Assembly: GCF_019444005.1 (NCBI RefSeq)
Contig: NZ_CP049304.1
Span: forward strand, 1,984,001 to 2,048,000
Source: Liquorilactobacillus nagelii DSM 13675
GTDB lineage: Bacteria > Bacillota > Bacilli > Lactobacillales > Lactobacillaceae
Direction of reading: 5' to 3'
Length of the DNA stretch: 64,000 nucleotides
Of this stretch, positions 1 through 8,683 are shown in pieces; the stretch's first letter is position 1, and each line of letters begins with the position of its first letter. The position numbers were made by a program, and so were the translations under genes. The notes beneath the pieces were generated by a model that saw nothing but the letters and a program-made list of their open reading frames with translations, did not search any database and had not been told where the DNA came from.

Positions 1-731
1 GTAATCGTTGACTGTCCATCTGAGTTTAATAATTCAGGAACTAACGAACTAGCATTAACTTTATTAATTAAATAGCTATAACTAGGTAAAGTTATAGCCT
101 GCTTATATGCAAGCTGATATTGTGAATTTTCCAATTCATACTCAACTGGTAGCTGTTGAATATTTTTATTCTTTAGTTGCTGTTTGATCTTATTCCAAAT
201 TAATTGTTTAAAAGTTATTTGGAACACGTTCTTATCCGAATCATTTAGTAAGTAGATTACACCTTTACTATTTAAAGGAATCAGAATTCGATTATATTTT
301 AGATTTTGATATTTAGTAATTTTTTGCTTAAATGCCTGATTAAACAATCGAATTGTCACTGGTGAACCGTAATTCAAAACAATTGCATTGTTTTGCTTTA
401 AAAAAGATTGATAGTCAGTTAAATTTTTATGCCGAGATATCTGTTGCACTTTTTGTTTAGTAATTTGTTGCCGAAAACTCTGCACTAAATCTACATGGCT
501 GCTAACTAACTGATATAAATTATTTGATTCGCTTAGAACCACTTGGGTTGGTAAAAAAACATCACCAATTTCCTTGTGATCGTTATTTTGTAAAGTATCT
601 CCTGTAGCTGTCGTTGCTTTTGAATTATGCTGAAAAGTTGCCGGGTTAAGCCAAATAATTGCCGTCAATAAAATACTAATGATAACCGTAATTATTAGTC
701 CGCTATGCAGCAAAAAATTCCTAAGCTTCAT
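1..731 (-). CDS. yycH: YycH/WalH, regulator of WalK (3' part outside window)
   Basis: This frame opens with ATG at 731 and runs off the left edge, giving 243 codons. It starts with MKLRNFLLHSGL, then one hydrophobic segment at about residues 8-28, then a long extracytoplasmic part containing FLPTQVVL. That single-pass architecture and its position directly after walK fit YycH, which in Bacillus acts with YycI at the membrane on the WalK sensor kinase. The start overlaps the walK stop by 11 bp, so the two are probably translationally coupled in a walR-walK-yycH operon. YycI and WalJ would lie beyond the edge. Assignment rests on position plus topology and a partial sequence, because the family is poorly conserved. 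Confidence 0.85.
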   Translation of the reverse strand, partial: MKLRNFLLHSGLIITVIISILLTAIIWLNPATFQHNSKATTATGDTLQNNDHKEIGDVFLPTQVVLSESNNLYQLVSSHVDLVQSFRQQITKQKVQQISRHKNLTDYQSFLKQNNAIVLNYGSPVTIRLFNQAFKQKITKYQNLKYNRILIPLNSKGVIYLLNDSDKNVFQITFKQLIWNKIKQQLKNKNIQQLPVEYELENSQYQLAYKQAITLPSYSYLINKVNASSLVPELLNSDGQSTI

Positions 732-2580
732 CCCACAGATCCTCCTCATATTCTTGATATGGCAACGAAATGTAGAATGTCGATCCTTTATTCTCAATGC
801 TATCGACCCAAATTCTACCGCCGTGCATTTCAATAACCTCTTTAGAAATTGCTAAGCCTAATCCAGTTCCACCCTGAGCTCGAGAACGAGCCTTATCAAC
901 GCGGAAGAAACGATCAAAGATATGTCCAATGTCTTTTTTAGGAATTCCCAATCCTTGATCTGAAATACTCAAAATCACGTGACTGTGAGTTTCCAATAAA
1001 CGACAAGTAATAACGCCACCATCAGGGGAATATTTAATCGCATTATTCATGATATTATCAATTACCTGGATAAATTTATCCGTATCAATCTCAACCCAAA
1101 GTTCTCGTCGTGTAAAGTCTCGTTTAATACTGTAATGTTTATTTTTCTTACTATCTTCAGGTTCATTTTTCAACATCATGTCAAAACGATCTAAGATATA
1201 ATTATACAATTCGTTTAAATTGACTAACTCCAGCTCTAATTTAGCTGTGCCAGAATCCATTCGTGATAAGCTTAAAAGATCATTAACCATGCGAATCATT
1301 CGATCTGTTTCGTCTTGAGTAACTTTCAAAAAACCAGGGGCAACTTTTTCATCTCTCCAAGCCCCGTCATTTAGCGCTTCAATATAGCTGCGCATACTTG
1401 TTAAAGGGGTGCGCAATTCATGTGAGACATTAGAAACAAACTCTCTTCGTTCTCGATCAATTCGCTGTTGCTCAGTTACATCATGTAAAACACAGACTAA
1501 CCCACTAATAAAACCAGATTCTCGTTGAATTAAGGAAAAGTAAGCATTCAAAATTTGGTCATGATTTTCATCTGATAAATCAATAATAATTTGATCTTGA
1601 TTTTCCAATAAATCTCGCAAAGTGTAGTGCCCGCGAATATTTAAAATATCTAGAATGGATTGTCCTTCCGCAATATTAGCCGCAATATCTAAATCCGCCG
1701 ATGCAGTTTCATTCATAATGATAACGTTTCCACGCCGATCGGTTGCAATAACGCCATCAGACATATGTGATAAAACACTGTCTAATCGTCGTCTTTCAGC
1801 TTCGGATGCTTCTTGAGCTTCCTCAACTCGAACAGATAAATTATTAACTGCCTGAGCTAACTGCCCCAACTCATCTCGACCATAGATTCTGACTTGACCA
1901 GAATAATCTCCACGAGCAATTCGCGCTGTTTGTTTTTTCATATCATCAATCGGTTTGGTAATTGCACTTGAAATTAAAATCGCTAAAAACAGCCCTAAAC
2001 CAGTTGCAATTAGTGAGGCTGTGGCAAAGATAGCTGTCACCTTGTTGAGAGAATCATAGACTGGCTCTAAACTCGCTCGTAAATAAACCGCACCGACCAA
2101 GGTATTGTTGTTCCCTCCTGCACTGAATAGCGGAGTAATAGAAACATAATACCGTTTATTATCGGAACGATCATATGTCAACTTTGTGTAGGTTTTGGCA
2201 TTATACAAAACTTGTTTGATGTCAGCATCTGTCGTCTTTTGACCAACTAAATTTTGATTATTAACGTCGCTGTCACCACGAACGCTTCCCTTAGTGTCAA
2301 CTACCTGAACCTCGGTAATATTTGAATTGTTAATATCTTCTAACAAATCGCGGATTCGATCATTAGCTTGAGTTACTGAAGATTTAGTCAAGTTATCAAT
2401 CAGTGAGTTATCTACATAACTGGATAATTCAATTTGCTGTTTAAAAGTTTTTAAATCATCTCTTTTTAACTGTTGCAAAAAATAAGCCCCGACAATTTGA
2501 AAAGTAATTAATAACAAAAGTGCAAAAACCAAGGCTATTTTAAAATGAATCGATTGAAAAAAATGTAATTTTTTATTCAT
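721..2580 (-). CDS. walK: Cell-wall sensor histidine kinase WalK (VicK)
   Basis: Sensor kinase of the essential WalRK cell-wall homeostasis system. Domains in order over 619 residues: TM1 at about 14-34, an extracellular sensor loop to about 180, TM2 about 182-204, HAMP about 205-256, a PAS domain about 262-370, a HisKA domain with the phospho-acceptor His at 387 (motif SHELRTPL), and a HATPase domain with an N box (NNAIKYSPDGG), G1 (DQGLGIP) and G2 (GTGLGLAI). Having both the extracellular loop and the cytoplasmic PAS matches Bacillus/Lactobacillus WalK rather than the shorter streptococcal form. It follows walR by about 30 bp and overlaps yycH, so it is one operon read leftwards. Confidence 0.97.
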   Translation of the reverse strand: MNKKLHFFQSIHFKIALVFALLLLITFQIVGAYFLQQLKRDDLKTFKQQIELSSYVDNSLIDNLTKSSVTQANDRIRDLLEDINNSNITEVQVVDTKGSVRGDSDVNNQNLVGQKTTDADIKQVLYNAKTYTKLTYDRSDNKRYYVSITPLFSAGGNNNTLVGAVYLRASLEPVYDSLNKVTAIFATASLIATGLGLFLAILISSAITKPIDDMKKQTARIARGDYSGQVRIYGRDELGQLAQAVNNLSVRVEEAQEASEAERRRLDSVLSHMSDGVIATDRRGNVIIMNETASADLDIAANIAEGQSILDILNIRGHYTLRDLLENQDQIIIDLSDENHDQILNAYFSLIQRESGFISGLVCVLHDVTEQQRIDRERREFVSNVSHELRTPLTSMRSYIEALNDGAWRDEKVAPGFLKVTQDETDRMIRMVNDLLSLSRMDSGTAKLELELVNLNELYNYILDRFDMMLKNEPEDSKKNKHYSIKRDFTRRELWVEIDTDKFIQVIDNIMNNAIKYSPDGGVITCRLLETHSHVILSISDQGLGIPKKDIGHIFDRFFRVDKARSRAQGGTGLGLAISKEVIEMHGGRIWVDSIENKGSTFYISLPYQEYEEDLWDEA

Positions 2581-2612
2581 GAAAACTCCATAATGATTAA
2601 TTCAAAAAAGAA

Positions 2613-3329
2613 TTATTCCGCTTCTGGATTACGCAGATAATATCCGACTCCCCGCCGTGTAACCAACCAAACTGGTCGACTTGGGTTGTCCTCAATTTTT
2701 TCTCTTAATCGTCGAACAGTGACATCAACTGTCCGAACATCACCAAAATAATCATAACCCCAGACTGTTTGAAGCAAGTGCTCACGAGTCATGACCTGTC
2801 CAATGTGTTTAGCTAAATAATAAAGCAGTTCAAACTCTCGATGAGTTAGCTCAATTTTCTGATCACGTTTTGAAACCATATATGCTTCAGGATGAATAAT
2901 CAAATCACCTATGGCAATATCACTATTCTTATTTTCTTCCTCTTCTTGCTTTGCATTTGCTGCAACTGTTGATTGTCTCCGAAGGTTAGCTTTAACTCGA
3001 GCAACTAATTCACGGTTAGAAAATGGTTTAGTAACGTAATCATCAGCTCCCAACTCTAGGCCCAAAACTTTATCAATTTCAGCATCTTTAGCTGTTACCA
3101 TAATAATCGGCATGTCGTATTTTTTTCTAACTTCCCGTGCTACTTCTAAGCCATCAATTTTAGGTAACATGATATCTAACAAAATCAAATCCGGCTTTAC
3201 TTCCTCAACTTGATCCAATGCTTCTTGACCATCATACGCTGTATAAACATCAAATCCTTCTTTGGTCAAATTAAATTTGACAATATCTGAAATTGGTTTT
3301 TCATCATCAACTACTAGAACTTTTTTCAA
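2613..3329 (-). CDS. walR: Response regulator WalR (VicR/YycF)
   Basis: OmpR/PhoB-type DNA-binding response regulator, partner of the adjacent WalK. The receiver domain covers about residues 1-118, with acidic residues D8 and D9, phospho-acceptor D52 (LLDIMLP) and K102 within the TKPF motif region. A linker rich in Glu/Asn (about 120-137) precedes the winged-helix domain ending in [14 protein letters not shown]. At 238 residues it has the usual family length. The start codon is TTG at 3329, preceded by a purine-rich AAGGGAG ribosome binding site. A sigma-A type promoter is visible upstream (3452-3479). WalR targets in other Firmicutes are autolysin and cell-wall genes. Confidence 0.97.
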   Translation of the reverse strand: MKKVLVVDDEKPISDIVKFNLTKEGFDVYTAYDGQEALDQVEEVKPDLILLDIMLPKIDGLEVAREVRKKYDMPIIMVTAKDAEIDKVLGLELGADDYVTKPFSNRELVARVKANLRRQSTVAANAKQEEEENKNSDIAIGDLIIHPEAYMVSKRDQKIELTHREFELLYYLAKHIGQVMTREHLLQTVWGYDYFGDVRTVDVTVRRLREKIEDNPSRPVWLVTRRGVGYYLRNPEAE

Positions 3330-3451
3330 CTGTCCAAACTCCCTTCTTTTTTTTACAAGGGGAAACCATTATTTTTTTAATCAGCCACTTTATAAACAAC
3401 AGTAATCGCTACCGCAACTTTAAGCCGTTGGCAATAAAGTTCGCCTTCTAT

Positions 3452-3479
3452 ATTATAACCTATCTCTAAATCAAAGCAA
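3452..3479 (-). promoter_or_regulatory. Promoter of the walRK-yycH operon
   Basis: On the minus strand there is TTGCTT (3479-3474), a 16-base spacer and TATAAT (3457-3452), about 120 bp before the walR TTG start. The -10 is a perfect consensus; the -35 is four of six. It faces away from the pdxK promoter. Confidence 0.6.
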
Positions 3480-3506
3480 AACCACGCTTTTTTTCTGTTA
3501 ACTGCA

Positions 3507-3515
3507 TGCTATAAT
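3507..3515 (+). promoter_or_regulatory. Extended -10 promoter of pdxK
   Basis: TGCTATAAT is an extended -10 (TGN plus perfect TATAAT) 37 bp before the chosen TTG start. No good -35 is visible, which is common for extended -10 promoters. Confidence 0.5.
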
Positions 3516-3551
3516 GGCTTCTAAATACTTAAATGTCAGGTGGGGATCCTT

Positions 3552-4406
3552 TTGCTTCAAAAATTATTAATTATACAAGATTTTTCTTGTGCTGGACAAG
3601 TTTCATTAAGCAGTGCCTTACCTATATTAGGTGCCGCTGGTTTTCAGCCAGCTGTTTTACCAACCGCTCTGCTATCTACCCATACTGGAGGCTGGGGAAA
3701 GAACTCCTTTTATGATCTAAGTACTGAGTTAACTAAAATCATTACCCACTGGTCAACAATTCCTCTTAGTTTTTCTAATGTGTACCTAGGCTATTTAGGT
3801 GAGTCTGCTCTTTCTGTAATACTAGATCAACTTAATAAAGTTTTGAGTTCCAACCATCCTTTTATCTTGCTTGATCCTGTAATGGGTGATCACGGTAAAC
3901 TTTATTCGGGCTTTAGTAAAAAATATCCGCTAATGCTAAGTCACCTAGCAAAAAAAGCCTCCTTGCTTACTCCTAACCTAACTGAAGCTGAACTACTATT
4001 AAATCGTAAACTAAGTTCTGGTACTGTTGAAATTAATTATGCTCGACAACTAGTTGTTGAGCTTCAAAGAAAATTTCCTGATGCAGCAATTTTACTTACA
4101 GGTGTTAGTCTTGCCCAACAAAAAGTTGCCGTATTCGGTAGTGAAAATATTTCCCGGGAAATTTGGCAACTATCAACCCCCCGATTGCCTGGAAATTATT
4201 TTGGAACCGGAGATCTTTTTGCTAGTGCCTTAACAGCTGCTATTCTCAACAATATTCCCCTAAAAAGAGCTGCTGAAATTGCTATGGAATTTATTAATAT
4301 TAATTTAAAGCAGCGCTGCGCTGCTTCACAGCAAATTGATCTAAGAATTGGACTTGATTATTCTGCCGGTTTGCCATTATTATTAAAACAATTAAAAAAA
4401 ATTTAA
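3552..4406 (+). CDS. pdxK: Pyridoxal/pyridoxamine kinase
   Basis: Ribokinase-fold kinase that phosphorylates B6 vitamers in the pyridoxal-phosphate salvage pathway. The N-terminus (LLIIQDFSCAGQVSLSSALP) and the LSTHTGGWG segment are typical of PdxK/PdxY enzymes. LDPVMGD and the C-terminal GTGD (in GNYFGTGDLF) supply the anion hole and catalytic Asp. I place the start at TTG 3552 because AGGTGGGG at 3538-3545 sits 6 bp upstream and the protein then begins right at the conserved strand; a GTG at 3540 would overlap that ribosome binding site. It is 13 bp from a vitamin-type ECF S component and probably co-transcribed with it. A Noc-type palindrome lies inside the gene at 4148-4163. Confidence 0.88.
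   Translation: MLQKLLIIQDFSCAGQVSLSSALPILGAAGFQPAVLPTALLSTHTGGWGKNSFYDLSTELTKIITHWSTIPLSFSNVYLGYLGESALSVILDQLNKVLSSNHPFILLDPVMGDHGKLYSGFSKKYPLMLSHLAKKASLLTPNLTEAELLLNRKLSSGTVEINYARQLVVELQRKFPDAAILLTGVSLAQQKVAVFGSENISREIWQLSTPRLPGNYFGTGDLFASALTAAILNNIPLKRAAEIAMEFININLKQRCAASQQIDLRIGLDYSAGLPLLLKQLKKI
4148..4163. promoter_or_regulatory. Noc-binding-site-like palindrome (NBS 1)
   Basis: TATTTCCCGGGAAATT contains a perfect copy of the Bacillus Noc site ATTTCCCGGGAAAT (4149-4162). It lies inside the pdxK coding sequence. Three further copies occur in the window. Confidence 0.65.
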
Positions 4407-4419
4407 GGGAGGACTTTCA

Positions 4420-4974
4420 ATGCGAGAAAAACCTAACTCATTAAAAAGTATTATTTTTACTGGACTATTTGCAGCAATCATTTATCTTGGCATTTTCATT
4501 CTTAGAATTCCAATTCCTGCTATGGTTGGACGACCGTTTATCCACTTTGGAAATACCTTAGCTGCTTTGGCAGTTTTATTTCTTGGTTTTCGCAACGGAA
4601 CACTTGCGGGTATTATCGGTCTTGGAGGCTTTGATATTTTAAATGGATACGCCGCAACTTCTTGGTTAACAATGCTAGAAGTTATCATCGTTGCAAGCAT
4701 TATCGAATTGCTCTTTCGGTTCTTTAAATATCAAGACAAACAAAAACAAATTGCTATTATTGCACTTGCTGCTGGAATAACCAAAATTTTCACTTCTTAT
4801 TGCACTTCGATTATTGAGGCTTTAATGATTGGAACAAACTTCAAGACAGCAATTGTTGCTTCGTTTTTAAGCCTACCTGCAACTGTCATCAATTCTATTT
4901 CAACGGCTATTTGTGTTCCAATTCTCTACTTTTTAATAAAAAGGATCTTGCTTACTAGTCATTTTATTGATTAG
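4420..4974 (+). CDS. ECF transporter S component, probably for vitamin B6
   Basis: An integral membrane protein of 184 residues with about six hydrophobic helices (roughly 12-30, 43-60, 62-82, 84-102, 113-133 and 150-172). The compact size and the GRPFIHFGNTLAALAVLFLG segment, shared by small vitamin S components such as HmpT and predicted PdxU-type proteins, identify an energy-coupling-factor substrate subunit. It would work with the shared EcfA/EcfA'/EcfT module, which is not in this window. Substrate is inferred only from context: it follows a pyridoxal kinase by 13 bp with a strong AAGGGAGGA ribosome binding site. A thiamin-precursor S component is the main alternative. Confidence 0.7.
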   Translation: MREKPNSLKSIIFTGLFAAIIYLGIFILRIPIPAMVGRPFIHFGNTLAALAVLFLGFRNGTLAGIIGLGGFDILNGYAATSWLTMLEVIIVASIIELLFRFFKYQDKQKQIAIIALAAGITKIFTSYCTSIIEALMIGTNFKTAIVASFLSLPATVINSISTAICVPILYFLIKRILLTSHFID

Positions 4975-5019
4975 GCTGTTATCTTTTTTCAAAATTTTAC
5001 AATTTTTTTCGATTTGCTA

Positions 5020-5049
5020 TTGATAAACCCGATTCATTTATGATATTAT
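5020..5049 (+). promoter_or_regulatory. Promoter of tRNA-Lys
   Basis: TTGATA (5020-5025), an 18-base spacer and TATTAT (5044-5049) preceded by TG make an extended -10 sigma-A promoter 23 bp before the tRNA. Confidence 0.65.
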
Positions 5050-5071
5050 ACTTCTTGTTGATAAACGAATT

Positions 5072-5144
5072 GGGTGGCTAGCTCAGCTGGCAGAGCAACG
5101 GACTCTTAATCCGTGGGTCCAGGGTTCGATCCCCTGGCCACCCA
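5072..5144 (+). tRNA. tRNA-Lys (anticodon CTT)
   Basis: A 73-nt cloverleaf. The acceptor arm GGGTGGC pairs with GCCACCC, the anticodon stem ACGGA/TCCGT closes the loop CTCTTAA with anticodon CTT, and the T arm has GGTTCGATCC. The CCA end is not encoded. A promoter lies just before it and a terminator just after, so it is a single-gene transcript. Confidence 0.97.
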
Positions 5145-5157
5145 TCAGATAGTACGT

Positions 5158-5205
5158 AACCAGTAATCATTAGGTATCAAGAATACCGTGGTTGCTGGTT
5201 TTTTT
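5158..5205 (+). terminator. Terminator after tRNA-Lys
   Basis: The arms AACCAGTAATCAT and GTGGTTGCTGGTT form an imperfect hairpin followed by a T run (5201-5205). Confidence 0.6.
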
Positions 5206-5209
5206 GTAC

Positions 5210-5609
5210 TTTAAAATAGATTTATATTACATATAATATCATTAACATTCAAAAAAGTTAGTCAAAAAACAACTTGCGTGGGGCAGTGGCTGTTACGCAG
5301 TTTTTTAGTGCAAGTTCAACGATAGCAGCCTAAATCAGCCCTCTTTCGTCCCATTAAACCGGTGTAATTTTAACAATTATGTAAACTGATTATCGATGTC
5401 TGTATAGTTTATATGCTTCACAACCTATTTCCTCTCTCAAAATTCCACTTTCATCAGCTAAGGAAGAACTATACCTGCTATTTGTATCATATTTAGTTTG
5501 TTTAACATTAATTAAATTTGAATTTTCCACTGGTTCAAGTCACTTTATTTCACAAAAATTATTTTTAAGCATACTCTAAGATTACATTTAATATTTAGGA
5601 GGCATTTAC
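5210..5609. other. Gene-less stretch before aldo/keto reductase
   Basis: I see no convincing ORF here. The only structure is a weak terminator-like hairpin at 5275-5306 (TGCGT...ACGCA followed by six T) nested in an outer repeat AACTTGC...GCAAGTT. The remainder is AT-rich and probably holds the promoter of the next gene. Confidence 0.4.
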
Positions 5610-6449
5610 ATGAGTATACCAACTATTGAACTTAATGATGGACATTTGTTGCCTGCTATTGGTTTAGGAACTTACCAAATTCGTGGTGGAAAAGGAATTG
5701 ATCAAGTTCTTTCAGCTATTAACGACGGCTATCGCTTACTTGACACCTCAACAAACTATGATAGTGAAGGAATTGTCGGTGAAGCTATTCGTCGTTCTGG
5801 AATCCCGCGATCAAATTTTTTTGTTACTACTAAGCTTCCTGGAAAGTATCATCATTTTGATGATACTTTAATGAGTATTCAAGAATCTCTCTGTCGTATG
5901 GGCCTCAAGTATTTTGACCTTTATCTAATCCATTGGCCTCTGCCAAAACGTGGGCTTTATCTTGAAGCATGGAAAGCAATGATTATTGCACAAAAGATGG
6001 GATTAATTCGCTCAATTGGTGTCTCAAACTTTGAACCAGATCATTTGGATCATTTGATTAATGAAACAGGCGTTACACCAGCTGTTAATCAAATCGAAGT
6101 TCACCCTTATTGGGTACAAGAACGAATGCTGCAAGCAAACAAGGATCGTAAAATTATTACTGAAGCGTGGAGTCCTTTAGGTCGTGGCAGTCAGTCCATG
6201 AAAGAAAAGGTCATAACTGATTTAGCTGAAAAATATCAAAAATCGCCTGCGCAAATTATCCTTCGTTGGCATCAACTACGAGGAATCGTACCAATTCCTA
6301 AATCTAGTAGTTTAAATCATCAACGCCAAAACCTTGATATTTTCGATTTTCAGTTAACTAATAATGAGATCAAGGACATCAATAGTTTAAGCCAAGTTAA
6401 TGGACGAATCGACAATCAAGACCCCAATGAGTATGAGGAGTTTGAATAA
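5610..6449 (+). CDS. Aldo/keto reductase
   Basis: NAD(P)H-dependent reductase of aldehydes and ketones, TIM-barrel fold. The catalytic tetrad can be placed at D45, Y50, K75 and H108 (motifs LLDTSTNYDSEG, TTKLPG, LIHWPLP). The cofactor loop near the C-terminus reads VPIPKSSS. At 279 residues it has the normal size for the family of 2,5-diketo-gluconate/methylglyoxal-type reductases. The start ATG follows AGGAGG by 7 bp. It is flanked by tRNA genes and not in an evident operon. The substrate cannot be told from sequence. A second, only distantly similar family member lies at 29234-30088. Confidence 0.9.
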   Translation: MSIPTIELNDGHLLPAIGLGTYQIRGGKGIDQVLSAINDGYRLLDTSTNYDSEGIVGEAIRRSGIPRSNFFVTTKLPGKYHHFDDTLMSIQESLCRMGLKYFDLYLIHWPLPKRGLYLEAWKAMIIAQKMGLIRSIGVSNFEPDHLDHLINETGVTPAVNQIEVHPYWVQERMLQANKDRKIITEAWSPLGRGSQSMKEKVITDLAEKYQKSPAQIILRWHQLRGIVPIPKSSSLNHQRQNLDIFDFQLTNNEIKDINSLSQVNGRIDNQDPNEYEEFE

Positions 6450-6514
6450 CTCTAAATTTAGTTGCCCATTAAATATATCCTTACTACTGAACTTTTTTAT
6501 TAAATTTCAAGAAA

Positions 6515-6547
6515 AGTGTTTACAAAACACTAAGTATATGATTTAAT
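6515..6547 (+). promoter_or_regulatory. Promoter of tRNA-Asn with inverted repeat over the -35
   Basis: TTTACA (6519-6524), 17 bases and TTTAAT (6542-6547) form the promoter. The -35 lies in a perfect inverted repeat AGTGTTT-ACA-AAACACT (6515-6531), which may be fortuitous. Confidence 0.5.
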
Positions 6548-6568
6548 TATATACGTTGATAATTTAAT

Positions 6569-6640
6569 TGCTCAGTAGTTCAGTGGTAGAATAATTGACT
6601 GTTAATCAAGAGGTCGCAGGTTCGAACCCTGCCTGAGCAG
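6569..6640 (+). tRNA. tRNA-Asn (anticodon GTT)
   Basis: A 72-nt cloverleaf with acceptor TGCTCAG/CTGAGCA, anticodon stem TTGA/TCAA around the loop CTGTTAA (anticodon GTT) and T arm GGTTCGAACC. The discriminator base is G and CCA is not encoded. It has its own promoter and terminator. Confidence 0.96.
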
Positions 6641-6646
6641 CTAGCT

Positions 6647-6677
6647 AAAGCATGGTAAAAATTACCATGCTTTTTTT
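6647..6677 (+). terminator. Terminator after tRNA-Asn
   Basis: Perfect hairpin AAAGCATGGTAA / TTACCATGCTTT with a 3-nt loop and a T run. Confidence 0.85.
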
Positions 6678-6724
6678 AATATCTCAATTATTTCCACATT
6701 GTTTGTAATAATTTAAGCTTTAGA

Positions 6725-6740
6725 TGTTTCACATGAAACA
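6725..6740. promoter_or_regulatory. parS: parS-like site 1 (ParB/Spo0J binding)
   Basis: TGTTTCACATGAAACA matches the Firmicutes parS consensus TGTTTCACGTGAAACA at 15 of 16 positions; only the central G is A. It is intergenic, about 19 kb left of oriC. An identical copy is at 30864 and a 15/16-identical one at 8684. Confidence 0.8.
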
Positions 6741-6788
6741 CAAAGCAATACTACAAAGACTTTTAATAACAGCACAGCTTATTAGCAA

Positions 6789-6834
6789 AACAATGCAGAT
6801 CCGTTAAACTAAAACTTAACGGATCTGCATTGTT
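6789..6834 (-). terminator. Terminator of the nhaC-type gene
   Basis: A 19-bp perfect stem (AACAATGCAGATCCGTTAA and its complement) with an 8-nt loop. It lies about 60 bp past the stop codon of the minus-strand transporter gene. The T run on that strand is short (TTTT), so part of its strength would come from the stem. Confidence 0.65.
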
Positions 6835-6891
6835 CATTTATAAAATTTCTTTGGTTTTAAAGTGAAAAATTTAATATCATTCTAGCTACAA

Positions 6892-8298
6892 TTAAGCTTG
6901 TGTCTTAATTGCTTTTTCCAGATCTCGTTTTTTATCTACCGTTAATAGCCCCCAACCTGTGATTTCACTAATTATTGAAAACACTGGACATAATAAACTA
7001 AAGAAAACGAACGGTAAATAATTAATAGTTGTCACACCCAAAGTATTTGTCAGAAACACTCCTCCGACACCCCAAGGAACTAAGTAGTTAATAACAGTCC
7101 CCCCCTCTTCTAAAACTCGACCTAGAGCATCATTGGACAATCCTCCCTGATTATACGCAACTTTAAAAGCTCTTCCAGGTAAAATAATTGATAAAAACTG
7201 CTCACCAACAAAAATGTTTATTCCTAAACATGCTGCTAACCCAGCAACAATTAATTTAAGTTGATTATCTAAATGCTTGCTTAACGGATTCATTAAGGCA
7301 GTGATTAAACCGAATTTTACCAATAATCCTCCCAGTGAAAGAGTCAAGACAATTAATGCAACTGTCGGCATCATGCTAACAATCCCACCTCTTGATAATA
7401 AAAGATTGACTGATTTACTTGTCGTTTTGGCTACATATCCATCAGTAATGATGTTTGCCAATTTTGCTAGGCCAAGTTGCGGTTGTTGAACTAAAATTAT
7501 TACGCTGGTAACAAAAATATTCAACAGCATTGTTGGAATTGCAGGCATTTTAAATCCTGCACAAACAAAGACTAAGACAATTGGTAATAAAACCCAAATT
7601 GCCAAATCAAAATTAGTCTGCAAAATATGGACTGTTTGATTAATTTTAGTTAAGCTTGCCTGTGAATCATCATGTCCAATCAAAATAAACAATAGTAAAC
7701 TAATAAAGCCGGCCGGTCCCATTGTCCATAAAAGATCTTTAATATGCTGAAACAAATCAGTATCTACTACCGCTGCAGCCAAGTTATTTGTTTCTGATAG
7801 CGGTGAAAGTTTATCACCAAAAATTGCGCCCGCAATTATGGCACCGGCAACCATCGCAGGATTAAGATTCATCGTGATTCCCATGCCCATAAAAGCAATT
7901 CCTACTGTTGAAGCTACTGTAAAAGCACTTCCAACTGCACTTCCAACCAACGTACAAACAATAAAAACTGATGGTAAAAACCAGCGAACACTAATTAATT
8001 TAAAGCCGATAACCATCAATGTCGGAATCGTTCCTGCTGCGATCCAAGTACTAATCATTGCTCCAATCAAGATAAAAATAAAGATTGGAACAATTCCTTT
8101 TTCGATTCCATCTCTTATACCTTCATTGACATTTAACCAATCAAAGCCACGAATTCGTGACCATAAAATCACAAAGCTCATTGCTAACATTACTGGCACC
8201 TGTGGTGATAATCCGAAACCAATAACCCCTACTCCCATAATAACCAGCACAATTGCTAAAATTACAGCTGCTTCAAGTCCTTTAATTTTAATTTTCAT
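6892..8298 (-). CDS. NhaC-family Na+/H+ antiporter-type transporter, probable tyrosine transporter
   Basis: A 468-residue polytopic membrane protein with about 11-12 hydrophobic helices. It has the NhaC/ArcD-like segments GSAVGSAFTVASTVGIAFMG and GAIFGDKLSPLSETNN. The family contains Na+/H+ antiporters, but members controlled by tyrosine T-boxes (YheL type) have been proposed as tyrosine transporters. The gene is preceded by a T-box leader (8399-8630) whose specifier reads best as TAC (Tyr). Expression would then rise when tRNA-Tyr is uncharged, so I infer tyrosine uptake or exchange rather than pH homeostasis. It ends at a long hairpin at 6789-6834 and stands alone. Confidence 0.8.
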   Translation of the reverse strand: MKIKIKGLEAAVILAIVLVIMGVGVIGFGLSPQVPVMLAMSFVILWSRIRGFDWLNVNEGIRDGIEKGIVPIFIFILIGAMISTWIAAGTIPTLMVIGFKLISVRWFLPSVFIVCTLVGSAVGSAFTVASTVGIAFMGMGITMNLNPAMVAGAIIAGAIFGDKLSPLSETNNLAAAVVDTDLFQHIKDLLWTMGPAGFISLLLFILIGHDDSQASLTKINQTVHILQTNFDLAIWVLLPIVLVFVCAGFKMPAIPTMLLNIFVTSVIILVQQPQLGLAKLANIITDGYVAKTTSKSVNLLLSRGGIVSMMPTVALIVLTLSLGGLLVKFGLITALMNPLSKHLDNQLKLIVAGLAACLGINIFVGEQFLSIILPGRAFKVAYNQGGLSNDALGRVLEEGGTVINYLVPWGVGGVFLTNTLGVTTINYLPFVFFSLLCPVFSIISEITGWGLLTVDKKRDLEKAIKTQA

Positions 8299-8398
8299 TT
8301 TCTTCTTCCTCTCAATTAAAAATTTAATAGTCTAGCTAATCAATCATAAATATCGTGGAAGTCCGCCAACCTTTATCATAAAAAAACTCCTTTAGTAA

Positions 8399-8630
8399 CA
8401 AAAAAGTCCCGATTGCTTTAAAGCAATCGGGACGATTTTCCGTGGTACCACCCAAAATTAAAACTATTTATCAGTTTTCTCTCTTATGACAATTAACGAT
8501 GTCAACCGTTATTCAAACTCAACTGTGGTATTTCATCATTTTGCCCTGATTGGTTCGCAGCAACCACCAACTTTCTGACACCCAAACAAAACAACTACTA
8601 ATACAATTTTCAACGCTTAATTATTAAATT
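8399..8630 (-). promoter_or_regulatory. T-box riboswitch, probably tyrosine-specific, upstream of nhaC-type gene
   Basis: The minus strand carries the T-box core GGGTGGTACCACGG (around 8440-8455), followed by a strong terminator hairpin GTCCCGATTGCTTTAAAGC with its complement and T run (8401-8433). Upstream are the Stem I AGTA element and the TTGAG landmark after the specifier loop. The specifier-loop 3' side reads TGAAATACC; aligning GAA with known T-boxes gives TAC (Tyr), while a reading one base later gives ACC (Thr). Confidence 0.88.
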
Positions 8631-8636
8631 AACATT

Positions 8637-8665
8637 AGATTAGCATTTTATAATTAAACTGTCAA
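8637..8665 (-). promoter_or_regulatory. Promoter of the nhaC T-box transcript
   Basis: On the minus strand, TTGACA (8665-8660), 17 bases and TAATCT (8642-8637). It lies between the parS-like site and the T-box leader. Confidence 0.6.
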
Positions 8666-8683
8666 CTAATTATAATAAGCTGA

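Noticed and set aside
5275..5306. Terminator or small RNA end
   Set aside because: The stem is only about 5 bp with a weak inner pair, and no transcript upstream explains it.
7838..8335. Long plus-strand open frame opposite the NhaC-type gene
   Set aside because: Antisense shadow; its low-complexity Ile/Pro/Thr composition mirrors the transmembrane codons of the real gene.
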